A stretch of DNA of 37,761 nucleotides, taken from GCA-002841655 sp964446775 (GTDB taxonomy: Bacteria > Patescibacteriota > Patescibacteriia > Patescibacteriales > UBA12465). The stretch is taken from positions 1 through 37,761 of the forward strand of contig CAYURA010000005.1 of assembly GCA_964446775.1 (NCBI GenBank), in the 5' to 3' direction. The notes under the pieces are model-generated. The model saw only the letters and a list, made by a program, of their open reading frames with translations. It had not been told where the DNA came from and ran no database searches. Below, piece by piece: positions 28,891-37,688 of this stretch. The translations under genes were made by a program, and so were the position numbers. Each line of letters opens with the position of its first letter. Positions within the stretch are counted from its first letter, which is position 1.

Positions 28891-30282
28891 ATGAACAGAA
28901 CTTTAATTAAACAATTGTATCGTGAAACTGATAAATTTTTAAATCAAGAAATATTAGTGTCTGGTTGGGTTAGGACGACTAGGTCCTCAGGAGATTTGGC
29001 CTTCATTGAAATAAATGATGCTAGCTTTTTTAAAGGTTTACAGGTCATAGTCACTAAGGATTTAGCTAATTTTACTACTTTAGAAAAAATAAATATTGGC
29101 TCGTCGCTTAATATTGTTGGTCGGCTAATTGAGTCTCCAGCTGAAGGCCAAGCTTTTGAAATGTCTGCTAATCAGGTAGATATCATTAATGAAGCCAAAG
29201 AAGATTATCCATTACAGAAGAAAAGACATAGTTTTGAATTTTTACGTGAGATTGCTCATTTACGTCCACGAAGTAATACTTTTGCTGCAGTTTTTCGTTT
29301 ACGTTCTGTGCTTAGTTTTGCTATTTTTAATTTTTTTAAAGAACGAGGTTTCTCTTATGTGCATACACCAATTATTTCCACTAGTGATGCAGAGGGAGCA
29401 GGGGAAATGTTCAACGTCAGCACTTTAAATTTAAAAAAAATTTCATATAATAAAGAAGGAGAAATTGATTATACTAAGGATTTTTTTGGTCAAAAAACTG
29501 GCTTAACTGTTAGTGGCCAACTGAACGCAGAAGCCTTAATTATGGGTTTAGATAAAGTTTTTACTTTTGGACCAACTTTTAGGGCTGAAAATTCAAATAC
29601 TACCCGTCATGCTTCTGAATTTTGGATGTTAGAACCAGAAATGGCATTTGCCAATTTAACTGATGATATGGATTTAGCTGAAGAGATGCTGAAATATCTT
29701 ATCCGCTATATCTTAAAAGAGATACCTGAAGAAATGGAGTTTTTTAATAGCTTTATTGACACGAGTTTGATTAGTCGCTTAGAAGCTTTACTAGCAGCTG
29801 ATTTTGGCCGTTTAAGCTATACTGAAGCGATTGATATTCTTCAAAAGAGTGGTGAAAATTTTAAATATTCAGTTTCGTGGGGGATCGATCTCCAAACAGA
29901 ACATGAGCGCTATTTAGCGGAAAAAGTCTTTAATCGGCCAATCTTTATAATAGATTATCCTAAAGACATAAAAGCCTTTTATATGCGTCAAAATGATGAC
30001 GGTAAAACAGTGGCTGCCATGGATCTTTTAGTCCCTGGTATTGGTGAGATAATTGGGGGGAGTCAAAGAGAGGAACGCTATGATTTATTAGAACAAAGAT
30101 TAATTGATATGAAAATGAACCCAGAGGATTACCGCTGGTATTTAGATCTTCGCCAATATGGCTCGATTACTCATGCTGGTTTTGGCCTTGGTTTTGAAAG
30201 AGCAATTATGTATCTTAGTGGGATGACTAATATTCGCGATGTTATCCCTTTCCCCCGCACACCTAAACATGCTAAGTTTTAA
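28891..30282 (+). CDS. asnS: asparaginyl-tRNA synthetase
   Basis: 463 residues, typical for bacterial AsnRS. OB domain: ILVSGWVRTTRSSGDLAFIE. Class II core: HLRPRSNTFAAVFRLRSVLS, the insert region DAEGAGEMFNVSTLN, motif 2 TFRAENSNTTRHASEFWML, the AsnRS-specific VPGIGEIIGGSQREERYDLL and motif 3 THAGFGLGFERAIMYLSGM. It ends DVIPFPRTPKHAKF. It attaches Asn directly to tRNA-Asn, which is encoded at 37689. The gap to aspS is 12 nt, so the two are co-expressed. Confidence 0.96.
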   Translation: MNRTLIKQLYRETDKFLNQEILVSGWVRTTRSSGDLAFIEINDASFFKGLQVIVTKDLANFTTLEKINIGSSLNIVGRLIESPAEGQAFEMSANQVDIINEAKEDYPLQKKRHSFEFLREIAHLRPRSNTFAAVFRLRSVLSFAIFNFFKERGFSYVHTPIISTSDAEGAGEMFNVSTLNLKKISYNKEGEIDYTKDFFGQKTGLTVSGQLNAEALIMGLDKVFTFGPTFRAENSNTTRHASEFWMLEPEMAFANLTDDMDLAEEMLKYLIRYILKEIPEEMEFFNSFIDTSLISRLEALLAADFGRLSYTEAIDILQKSGENFKYSVSWGIDLQTEHERYLAEKVFNRPIFIIDYPKDIKAFYMRQNDDGKTVAAMDLLVPGIGEIIGGSQREERYDLLEQRLIDMKMNPEDYRWYLDLRQYGSITHAGFGLGFERAIMYLSGMTNIRDVIPFPRTPKHAKF

Positions 30283-30315
30283 TTACGAAGTTAATTATTT
30301 ATTAATTTAAATTAT

Positions 30316-31230
30316 ATGAACCATCAAAGTCCTAAATATTCTTTTTATTATCTTTTGTCTTTAGTAGCACTTATTTTTACTGCTATTTCGGCTGGTTTAA
30401 TTCTTTTTGGTATAATTGATGATAGTTTTAAAGATGCCTGGGCATTTAATGCTTATCGAGATTCAGACGGACAGTATAAGTTTGCTATTTCTGCTCTATT
30501 AATTGCTGCTCCGACTTATTATTTAACCGTTCATTTAATTAACCAAGGTTTAAAAAAATTAGAACTAGCGATTGACTCCAGTTTACGTCGTTGGTTAACT
30601 TATTTGATTTTATTTGTGAGCGCTTTAATTATTTTAGGAGTTTTTATTGGTATTGTTAATAATTTTCTTTCTGGCGCCTTAACCATCTCTTTCATGCTCA
30701 AGCTATTCTCCGTTTTACTTATTGCTGGTATTATTTTTAGTTATTATTTTTGGGATATTAAGAGATCTAATTTTAGTCAGAAAACTTTAGTGCAGCGATT
30801 ATATGCTATTATTTCGATTATACTTTTAAGTATTGTGTTTATTACTGCCTGGTTTTTTGTAGAGTTGCCAGCTGATGCTCGAGCTAGACGCTTAGATGAT
30901 AGTTTAATGAATAATATCTATCAACTAGAGAATGCGGTTAATAGCTATTATGCTGAAAATGAAAGATTGCCAGAGACGCTAGAAGAACTACAGGCCGATT
31001 CTCGTTTCACTGTAAATGATTATTATTTACTCGACCAGGAAAACGGTAAGCAGATTGAATATAAAAAAGAAGGCGAAACAGATTTTTCTTTCTGTGCTGA
31101 GTTTCGTCGAGCTAATAATGATGTAGATAATAGTAATCATCCCTATTTTAATAATGATAGAAAACATGAGGCTGGTTACAGCTGTGTTAAAGGTAGCTTA
31201 TACCATGAACCAGAAACAGTTAAATATTAA
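30316..31230 (+). CDS. membrane protein with DUF5671-like domain and pilin-like soluble tail
   Basis: 304 residues. Five membrane segments are visible at about residues 10-32, 54-76, 95-117, 123-145 and 160-182. The first four fit the DUF5671 pattern common in Patescibacteria (SFYYLLSLVALIF-type start, AISALLIAAPTYYLTVHLIN, LRRWLTYLILFVSALIIL). After the fifth, a soluble domain runs from about 185 (LDDSLMNNIYQLENAVNSYY, AENERLPETLEELQ), which resembles the globular part of type II pseudopilins. Two Cys residues (FCAEF, YSCVKG) may pair. Function unknown. It lies between asnS and scpA. Confidence 0.75.
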   Translation: MNHQSPKYSFYYLLSLVALIFTAISAGLILFGIIDDSFKDAWAFNAYRDSDGQYKFAISALLIAAPTYYLTVHLINQGLKKLELAIDSSLRRWLTYLILFVSALIILGVFIGIVNNFLSGALTISFMLKLFSVLLIAGIIFSYYFWDIKRSNFSQKTLVQRLYAIISIILLSIVFITAWFFVELPADARARRLDDSLMNNIYQLENAVNSYYAENERLPETLEELQADSRFTVNDYYLLDQENGKQIEYKKEGETDFSFCAEFRRANNDVDNSNHPYFNNDRKHEAGYSCVKGSLYHEPETVKY

Positions 31231-31233
31231 GCT

Positions 31234-31953
31234 ATGATTGATTTCCAAACAGAAAAATTTCAAGGGCCATTAGGTCTATTGCTGTCAATGATTGAAGCTC
31301 AGGAGTTGGATATAACTGAGATTGCTTTAGCTAATATTGCTGATCAGTATGCTAAATATGTTGAGCAGGCAGAGAATATTGACCCTGAGGAGATTGCTGA
31401 TTTTTTAGTTCTTGCAGCTCGTCTACTTTATATTAAATCAAAAGCGTTGTTGCCCTATCTCGTTAATGATGAAGAACAAGATAATTTTGATGATTTAGAA
31501 AAACAGTTGAAAATGTATCAAGAATTTTTTAAGGCTAGCCTTAAAGTGAAAGAGATATTAAAGCAAGATGAGCTGATGTTAGCACCAATGTTTAGTAGGA
31601 TAATAAGACAAGAAAAACACGTAGAGATCAAATTTTCTCCGCCAGCCAAAATTAATCAGGCTTTACTACATCAGAGTTTTATTACTATCTTAAACTCTCT
31701 TAAAAAACGACAGGCTCAAAAACTACCTCAGGAGAAGATGGAGCATAAGGTAAATATTGAAGATCGGATTAATTATATTAGGGCTTTATTAGCTGAACAG
31801 ATGTCTATTAGTTTTAAAAAGCTGCTTGACAAGGCTGAGTCTAAAGTTGAAGTAATAGTTAATATTCTAGCAGTTTTAGAGTTAGCTAAACAAAGAGAAT
31901 TAGAATTTGAACAAATCGACTTATTTAGTGAGATAAAAGTATTAAAAATATAA
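31234..31953 (+). CDS. scpA: segregation and condensation protein A
   Basis: 239 residues. N-terminus FQTEKFQGPLGLLLSMIEAQ, then LDITEIALANIADQYAKYVE and ADFLVLAARLLYIKSKALLP, the ScpA helical domain that binds the SMC neck; the C-terminal winged helix (VNILAVLELAKQRELEFEQI, DLFSEI) contacts the SMC head. ScpA is the kleisin of the SMC-ScpAB condensin. It starts 3 nt after the DUF5671 gene and is followed 3 nt later by scpB. No smc gene is in the window. Confidence 0.93.
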   Translation: MIDFQTEKFQGPLGLLLSMIEAQELDITEIALANIADQYAKYVEQAENIDPEEIADFLVLAARLLYIKSKALLPYLVNDEEQDNFDDLEKQLKMYQEFFKASLKVKEILKQDELMLAPMFSRIIRQEKHVEIKFSPPAKINQALLHQSFITILNSLKKRQAQKLPQEKMEHKVNIEDRINYIRALLAEQMSISFKKLLDKAESKVEVIVNILAVLELAKQRELEFEQIDLFSEIKVLKI

Positions 31954-31956
31954 GTT

Positions 31957-32511
31957 ATGTCCCAAAATAATTTACTTTCGCAAATTGAAGCCATTATGTT
32001 AGTGGCTAATCGGGCTGTTAGTCTCAAAGAATTGAGCACTAGTTTGGGAGAGAGGCTAAACATTATTCAGTCTGGCTTACAAGAGCTTAGTGACAGATAT
32101 GAAGTTAATGATTATGGTTTTAGATTAATAAAATCTGGCACTAATTATCAATTAGTTAGCGCTGGTAAGTATGCTGATCTGTTAAAGAAATTTTTAAAAT
32201 TGGATAACGTAAGCGAATTATCCCAAGCTAGTTTAGAGGCTCTAACTGTTATTGCCTATCGAGGTCCAGTTAGCAAGCTGGAAATAGAGCGGATAAGGGG
32301 GGTAAATTGCAGTTTAATCATTCGCAATCTTTTGATTAGAGGGCTTATAGAAGAAAACTTTGATAAACAAAAAAATGAAAACTATTATCAGCTTACTTTA
32401 GATTTTATTCGTTATTTAAATTTAAATAAGATCGAAGACTTACCTGATTATGATAGGCTACATAATTTGGCGGATTTAGAGCAAATGCTAAATAGTGTTG
32501 AAGATTTATGA
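31957..32511 (+). CDS. scpB: segregation and condensation protein B
   Basis: 184 residues, normal. Two winged-helix domains: LLSQIEAIMLVANRAVSLKE, then LSQASLEALTVIAYRGPVSK and LEIERIRGVNCSLIIRNLLI, the signature of ScpB, followed by RGLIEENFD. ScpB dimers bind the middle of ScpA and regulate the SMC ATPase. Its TGA stop overlaps the dac ATG (ATGA), which suggests translational coupling. Confidence 0.93.
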   Translation: MSQNNLLSQIEAIMLVANRAVSLKELSTSLGERLNIIQSGLQELSDRYEVNDYGFRLIKSGTNYQLVSAGKYADLLKKFLKLDNVSELSQASLEALTVIAYRGPVSKLEIERIRGVNCSLIIRNLLIRGLIEENFDKQKNENYYQLTLDFIRYLNLNKIEDLPDYDRLHNLADLEQMLNSVEDL

Positions 32512-33425
32512 TGACTAATTTAGCTAATATTTTAATCTGGTTATTAACTATTGTAACCCCAGCTTCAGCCACTTTTTATGCTAGTGGTCCTTGGTTAGGC
32601 ATTAACGCTTGTGCAGGAGAGTTTAGGTTGCCTAATAATCCAGATGTAGAAATTATTGTTAATACTTCCCCCTCTCCAGACTTAGAGGCTAAGAGTTATG
32701 TAGTACTTACTGATAAAGGGCATATTTGGTTAGCTGAAAAAGAGGCTAACACTAGTCAAGCTATTGCAAGTATCACAAAACTCATGACTGCTTTAGTATT
32801 TTTAGATCATAATCCTGGCTGGGAGACTGAGTACAAGATTAAACGAGAGGATGTTATTAGTGGTGGCAAAATACATTTGTTTTTAGGTGATACGATTAAG
32901 CTCAAAGATTTATTTGCAGCAACTTTGATTGCTTCTGATAACGGTGCCTCGATATCATTAGCCCGATCAACTGGTTTAACTGATGAAGAATTTATTACTA
33001 AAATGAACGAGAAGGCAAAAGATCTAGGCTTAATGAAAGCTAATTTCGTTGATCCTGTTGGTTTAGGTGATGGGAACTATGCTTCGGCCAAGGATATTGC
33101 TCGCTTGGCTCAAATGGCTTTTAGCCAGCCTGATATATCCAGAGAAATCTTGAAAGCAGAGTATAATTTCGTTACTGGAGAAGGTAAAAAAAAATATTTA
33201 CATTCAACTGATTCTTTATTAGCATCTAACCATTTTGAGCAATTTGAATCTTTAGGTGGCAAGACGGGTTACACAGAGGCGGCTGGCTATTCTTTTGTGG
33301 GTCGCTTTAAAAATGAAGATAATAGAGTACTGATAATTGTTGTTTTAGATGCAGGTGGTAAGTTGGAAAGATTTGAACAAGCAGAAATTTTAGCTGATTG
33401 GGCATTTAAAAACTGTAAATGGTAA
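32508..33425 (+). CDS. D-alanyl-D-alanine carboxypeptidase, S11 family
   Basis: 305 residues. The active-site motifs of penicillin-binding proteins are in order: SITK (88-91), SDN (143-145) and KTG (252-254, in LGGKTGYTEAAGYSF). The N-terminus (LANILIWLLTIVTPASA) is a signal peptide or anchor. The beta-rich C-terminal domain and amphipathic anchor of PBP5 are missing; the protein ends shortly after the catalytic domain. It trims pentapeptide side chains and so limits cross-linking of peptidoglycan, implying that the cell has a wall. It overlaps scpB by 4 nt and gtrA by 7 nt. Confidence 0.92.
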   Translation: MMTNLANILIWLLTIVTPASATFYASGPWLGINACAGEFRLPNNPDVEIIVNTSPSPDLEAKSYVVLTDKGHIWLAEKEANTSQAIASITKLMTALVFLDHNPGWETEYKIKREDVISGGKIHLFLGDTIKLKDLFAATLIASDNGASISLARSTGLTDEEFITKMNEKAKDLGLMKANFVDPVGLGDGNYASAKDIARLAQMAFSQPDISREILKAEYNFVTGEGKKKYLHSTDSLLASNHFEQFESLGGKTGYTEAAGYSFVGRFKNEDNRVLIIVVLDAGGKLERFEQAEILADWAFKNCKW

Positions 33426-33913
33426 TTAATATGGGTCTTATAAATAATATATATTGTCAATTAAGGAATAGTCTTGCTAGCTCTTTTCCTAAAAATTTCA
33501 AATATTGTGAACGCTATAAATCAATTATCAAGTTTTTTATAACTGGCTTACTCTCAGGCGCGATTGATATATTTGTGCTTTATCTTGTTCATGAATTATT
33601 AGGTAGAAATATTATTTTTTCTACTTCAATCGCTTTCATTTTTGCTTTCTTTATTAGTTTCAATATTCAGAAAGTATGGACATTCAGGAATTATGATCGT
33701 AATAATATGCCCCGTCAGCTAAGCCTATATTTTACTAATGCAATTATTATTTTTTTGTTAAATGGCTTAGCAATGCATTATTTAGTCAACAATCTTCAAT
33801 TTTGGTATCTTTTAGCTCAGATTATGGTTAATATAGTTCTAGGTTCAATTAATTTTATTAATTATAAATACATTATTTTTAAGACAGAGAGCAATGAAAA
33901 TAACATTATCTAA
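33419..33913 (+). CDS. GtrA-family membrane protein
   Basis: 164 residues with four membrane helices at about 35-55, 63-82, 98-118 and 126-146. Typical family features are IKFFITGLLSGAIDIFVLYL at the first helix, FNIQKVWTFRN in the middle and NFINYKYIIFK near the end. GtrA proteins are thought to move lipid-linked sugars across the membrane for glycosylation of surface polymers. Start may be ATG 33419 (overlapping dac) or the ATG at 33431 after the dac stop. It overlaps the next gene by 20 nt. Confidence 0.85.
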   Translation: MVINMGLINNIYCQLRNSLASSFPKNFKYCERYKSIIKFFITGLLSGAIDIFVLYLVHELLGRNIIFSTSIAFIFAFFISFNIQKVWTFRNYDRNNMPRQLSLYFTNAIIIFLLNGLAMHYLVNNLQFWYLLAQIMVNIVLGSINFINYKYIIFKTESNENNII

Positions 33914-34343
33914 ACAATCATTAGGGGGGATGCCAGTAGCTCAATGGTTACGTCGGGCTGGCTATGCTTTAATATATGATCGGCATAGTGGACAAGAAAG
34001 CTTTAGTCGCCGTTTTAGTAGAGATTTTTATCCACGTTTTCACTTATATGTTCAAGATATTCCTGAATCAAATCTGCTATACTTTAACCTACACTTAGAT
34101 CATAAACGAGCTAGTTATGAAGGTGTCAGCCGTCATAGTGCTGATTATGATGGTCAGCTGGTAGAGGAAGAGGCTGCCAGGCTCAGAAGTCTTTTCCTTG
34201 GTTCATCTGAAACAAATCAAGCAGTTAGTGGTAAGGGTCGATCAAGCGATGAAGAGGTGGATGTTTTAAGTCATATTAAAAAAACAGATTTGAGTAAATC
34301 TAAGCTAGAAAAAAAATCATTTTGGCAAAAAATATTTTCATAG
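33894..34343 (+). CDS. soluble protein of unknown function
   Basis: 149 residues; no named family recognised. The N-terminal 85 residues look folded: VAQWLRRAGYALIYDRHSGQ, ESFSRRFSRDFYPRFHLYVQ, then LLYFNLHLDHKRASYEG and HSADYDGQLVEEEAARLRSL. The His and Asp-rich stretch LHLDHK with HSADYDG may bind a metal or RNA; that is a guess. The rest is a polar tail ending in KKSFWQKIFS. It resembles small conserved hypotheticals that I associate with Patescibacteria, from memory. It overlaps gtrA by 20 nt and lies 3 nt before dnaG. Confidence 0.75.
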   Translation: MKITLSKQSLGGMPVAQWLRRAGYALIYDRHSGQESFSRRFSRDFYPRFHLYVQDIPESNLLYFNLHLDHKRASYEGVSRHSADYDGQLVEEEAARLRSLFLGSSETNQAVSGKGRSSDEEVDVLSHIKKTDLSKSKLEKKSFWQKIFS

Positions 34344-34346
34344 TAT

Positions 34347-36152
34347 ATGTCTTCAGCTGAAGAAATAAAAAGTAAACTGGATATTATCGAAGTGATTAAA
34401 GATTATATCCAGGTGAAAGCCTATGGAGCTAATTTTAAAGCTCTATGTCCTTTTCATCGGGAAAAGACCCCATCATTTGTCATTTCTCCTGATAAGCAGA
34501 TTTGGCATTGTTTTGGTTGTGGCAAAAGCGGTGATGTCTTGTCATTTGTCCAAGAAATGGAAGGCTTAAGTTTTCCTGACACTTTAAGACTTTTAGCCCC
34601 TCGGGCAGGAGTTGTGCTCCAAAATTATTCTCCGCAGCGGGCTTCTCGCCGAGGGCGTATTCTAGATTGTCTCTTAAAAGCTAATATTAAGTACCAAGAA
34701 AATTTGACTCAAGATCCAGTCGGTCAAAAAATGAAAGAGTATCTATTAAAAAGATCTCTTAGTGAGAAAACTATTAAAGATTGGCAAGTTGGCTATAGTC
34801 CAGATTCTTGGACTAGTATCATGGATTATCTGAAGAATAAAGGTTTTAGCGTTGGAGAAATATCAGCGTCTGGCTTGTCTGGTAAAAGTGAACGGGGGAC
34901 TGATTACGATCGTTTTAGAGATCGCATTACTTTTCCTATCTATGATGTTAATGGTGCTTTAATTGCTTATACAGCACGGATTAATCCGCAAAAGGCTGAT
35001 GATAAGTCACTGGCTAAATACATTAATAGTCCAAAAACTGAGGTATATGATAAGAGTAGAGTGCTTTTTGGTTTAGATAAGGCTAAATTAGCAATTAAAG
35101 ACAGAGGTTATACAATCATAGTCGAAGGACAAATGGATGCTATAGCTTGTCATCAGCATGATTTTAGCAATACTGTTGCTTCATCAGGCACCGCTTTAAC
35201 CGAAGCTCAGCTATTACTCTTAAAAAGATTTAGTAATAATATTGCTCTTTGTTTTGATGGTGATAGTGCTGGCCAATTAGCAGCCGATAGGGGGATAATA
35301 GAAGCTTTGCGTTTAGAAATGAATGTGAAGATAGTGGTTTTATCTAAGGAGTACAAGGATCCCGATGAGTGTTTACGTGAAAATCCCGAAGATTTTAAAA
35401 AAGCTCTAAGTAAATCTCTTCCAGTTTTAGAGTACTACTTTATTAAACTAAAGGAGGGTAGAGATTTAAGTAATTTAAATGATAAGAAAGATATTGCTAA
35501 ATTAATGTTAGAGATGATAAATCGAATGGATAACCGAATCGAACAAGATTATTGGTTAAAGCGTTTAGCTGAAGATTTAGAAATATCTGAACAGATTATT
35601 AGGGAAGCGTTGCCTAAAAAACAGAAAGATAGCAGAACTTATCAAACAAAAGAAGCACAAAATCAAATTAATAGTATTAATATACCACTTAGTCGTGAAG
35701 AAAAACTAAGCGAAATATTTTTAGCCCTTTTATTAAAATCACCAGAATATATTATTTATGCCAGTAGTCATTTAGAGCCTCATGATTTAAGGAGTAAGAC
35801 AAAACAATTGTTTTACAAGGAGCTAATAATCTATTATAATAAGCATGCTAGCTTTGAATTTGATTCATTTACTAATCATCTAAAAGAGCAAACAGACAAT
35901 ATTGTGAATATTTTGCCACGTTTGACAATCCTGGGAGAGAAAGATTATTATAATTATGACTCTAACCAAACTAAGCTTGAGCTAACTAAAATTATTATTG
36001 AACTTAAAAAACTATCTTTAAAGAATGAAATAAAAAAAATTCAAATAGAGATAGCCCACGCGGAGTCAGCTAAAGAAGATGAAAAGTTGATTATTTTAAT
36101 GACTGAGATAAAAAATTTGAATGATGAGTTGAACTCACTTCAATTATCATAA
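34347..36152 (+). CDS. dnaG: DNA primase
   Basis: 601 residues, normal. The CHC2 zinc finger is Cys34, His37, Cys55 and Cys58 (CPFHREKTPSF, WHCFGCGKSGDVLSFV). The catalytic core has YDRFRDRITFPIYDVNGALI, and the TOPRIM domain has Glu260 (IIVEGQMDAIACHQH) and Asp304/Asp306 (CFDGDSAGQ), then EYKDPDECLRENP. The C-terminal part, about 430-601, should be the DnaB-binding domain. It makes the RNA primers for replication. It pairs with rpoD 5 nt downstream, the core of the macromolecular synthesis operon, but rpsU is absent. Confidence 0.96.
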   Translation: MSSAEEIKSKLDIIEVIKDYIQVKAYGANFKALCPFHREKTPSFVISPDKQIWHCFGCGKSGDVLSFVQEMEGLSFPDTLRLLAPRAGVVLQNYSPQRASRRGRILDCLLKANIKYQENLTQDPVGQKMKEYLLKRSLSEKTIKDWQVGYSPDSWTSIMDYLKNKGFSVGEISASGLSGKSERGTDYDRFRDRITFPIYDVNGALIAYTARINPQKADDKSLAKYINSPKTEVYDKSRVLFGLDKAKLAIKDRGYTIIVEGQMDAIACHQHDFSNTVASSGTALTEAQLLLLKRFSNNIALCFDGDSAGQLAADRGIIEALRLEMNVKIVVLSKEYKDPDECLRENPEDFKKALSKSLPVLEYYFIKLKEGRDLSNLNDKKDIAKLMLEMINRMDNRIEQDYWLKRLAEDLEISEQIIREALPKKQKDSRTYQTKEAQNQINSINIPLSREEKLSEIFLALLLKSPEYIIYASSHLEPHDLRSKTKQLFYKELIIYYNKHASFEFDSFTNHLKEQTDNIVNILPRLTILGEKDYYNYDSNQTKLELTKIIIELKKLSLKNEIKKIQIEIAHAESAKEDEKLIILMTEIKNLNDELNSLQLS

Positions 36153-36157
36153 ATATT

Positions 36158-37594
36158 ATGGTTAGTACAAAGAAAAAGATGAATAAAAAAAGCAATTTAA
36201 AAAAAACTACTGAAAAAAAAGTAGTAGTTAAGTCTGCAGTAAGAAAAGCTAGTAAATTATCTGATAATCCTAAACAGAGTAAAAAAATAGAACATAGTAA
36301 AAATTCTATTCATCGGAAACTAAAGAAGAAGCCAGTCAAAAAAGTAGCGAGTAGATTAAACAAAGTTAAGAAAAAAGAAAGAATAGCTAAGCCTAAAGTT
36401 AGCGTAAAGGTGAAGAAAAAAAATCAGCCAGTTAAAAATGTGTTAAGTAAAAAAACTGTTAATAAAGCTAAAATAAAAAAAATTGAGCCAAAGATTACTA
36501 GAGAAATTATTTACCCAAAAGAAGAGCAACTAAATAAGCTGTTAATAAAAGGCCGGACTAGAGGTTTCGTAACAGAGACTGAGCTACTATATGTGTTTCC
36601 TGAGGTGGAAGAATATGTCTACGAATATGATCTTTTTTTAGGTGATTTACAAAAAAATGGCATTAGAATAGCGGAAGATTCTGGCAAAATTTTAGACGTT
36701 CAAGCAAAGAATCCTAATATAACTTCAGCTAAAGCAGCAGCTGCAATCACTTTTGATTTATCGAAATTAAGCTCAGATTCAATTCAGATGTATTTAAAAG
36801 AGATTGGAAAAGTGCCACTGCTCACTGGGGCTGAAGAGGTGGAATTAGCTAAAAGAAAAGAGAAGGGCGATAGAGAGGCTGAAGAACAGATAATTGAGGC
36901 AAATTTACGTTTAGTAGTTTCTATTGCCAAGAAGTTTGCTGGAGCAAAGGGTCTAAGTCTATTAGATTTGATTCAAGAAGGAAATATTGGTTTGTTTAGG
37001 GCAGTTGAGAAGTTTGAATATCGTAAAGGTTTTAAGTTCTCCACCTATGCTACTTGGTGGATTCGACAAGCGATTACTCGAGCCTTAGCTGATCAGAGTA
37101 GAACGATTAGGATCCCCGTACATATGGTAGAAACGATTAATAAATTTCAACAAGTACAACGTAATTTGGTTCAGGAATTAGGTCGACAACCGTTAGCAGA
37201 AGAAATAGCTGCTGAGATGGGTGAGGATATTGAGAAAGTAAGATATATTATTAAAATTTCTCAAGATACCATTTCTTTAGAAACAAGTATTGGCGATGAT
37301 GATGAGGACTCAACCTTAGAAGATTTTATTGAAGATGTTAAGAATGTTACTCCTGATCGAGCAGCGGCCTTACAACTCTTAAGGGATTATGTAAAGAATA
37401 TTGTTTCTCAGTTGTCTCCTCGGGAACAACGAATTTTAGAGATGAGATTTGGTTTGACCGATGGTGTAGCTCACACTTTAGAAGAGGTGGGGCAAGAGTT
37501 TGAAGTTACTCGTGAGCGTATCCGCCAAATTGAGAGTAAAGCTTTAGAGAAGATCAGGAAACTTAAAGGTTTAGAAAAGTTAAGAGATTATTAA
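36158..37594 (+). CDS. rpoD: primary sigma factor (sigma70)
   Basis: 478 residues. The first roughly 110 residues are a Lys-rich tail with little sequence complexity. A region 1.1-like segment (LLIKGRTRGFVTETELLYVF) spans about 121-175. Region 1.2 is SIQMYLKEIGKVPLLTGAEE. Region 2 has EANLRLVVSIAKKFAGAKGL, LDLIQEGNIGLFRAVEKFEY and YATWWIRQAITRALADQSRT. Region 4 ends with LEEVGQEFEVTRERIRQIES. It recognises TTGACA/TATAAT promoters, which match those seen across this window. It is the last gene of the aspS-rpoD cluster. Confidence 0.97.
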   Translation: MVSTKKKMNKKSNLKKTTEKKVVVKSAVRKASKLSDNPKQSKKIEHSKNSIHRKLKKKPVKKVASRLNKVKKKERIAKPKVSVKVKKKNQPVKNVLSKKTVNKAKIKKIEPKITREIIYPKEEQLNKLLIKGRTRGFVTETELLYVFPEVEEYVYEYDLFLGDLQKNGIRIAEDSGKILDVQAKNPNITSAKAAAAITFDLSKLSSDSIQMYLKEIGKVPLLTGAEEVELAKRKEKGDREAEEQIIEANLRLVVSIAKKFAGAKGLSLLDLIQEGNIGLFRAVEKFEYRKGFKFSTYATWWIRQAITRALADQSRTIRIPVHMVETINKFQQVQRNLVQELGRQPLAEEIAAEMGEDIEKVRYIIKISQDTISLETSIGDDDEDSTLEDFIEDVKNVTPDRAAALQLLRDYVKNIVSQLSPREQRILEMRFGLTDGVAHTLEEVGQEFEVTRERIRQIESKALEKIRKLKGLEKLRDY

Positions 37595-37614
37595 ATAACT
37601 AATTATTAGAGCTC

Positions 37615-37643
37615 TTGACTTGCCCAGAAATTTCTCTTAAAAT
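37615..37643 (+). promoter_or_regulatory. sigma70 promoter upstream of tRNA-Asn
   Basis: TTGACT (37615-37620), a 17-bp spacer and TAAAAT (37638-37643). The predicted start near 37650 falls just before the hairpin at 37651-37673, which would block most transcripts from reaching the tRNA. Confidence 0.6.
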
Positions 37644-37650
37644 AGAGGAG

Positions 37651-37673
37651 AAATGTTGATAGCAGCATTTTTT
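37651..37673 (+). terminator. terminator between rpoD and tRNA-Asn
   Basis: AAATGTTG (37651-37658), loop ATAG, CAGCATTT (37663-37670) with one G-U wobble, followed by TTT. The T run is six long if the paired Ts are counted. It lies 57 nt after rpoD and may end that operon. Confidence 0.6.
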
Positions 37674-37681
37674 GTTATAAT
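37654..37681 (+). promoter_or_regulatory. second promoter, directly before tRNA-Asn
   Basis: A perfect TATAAT (37676-37681) with a weak -35 candidate TGTTGA (37654-37659) 16 bp upstream, overlapping the terminator stem. The predicted start is near 37688, the base before the mature tRNA 5' end, leaving almost no leader. Confidence 0.45.
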
Positions 37682-37688
37682 AAAATAT

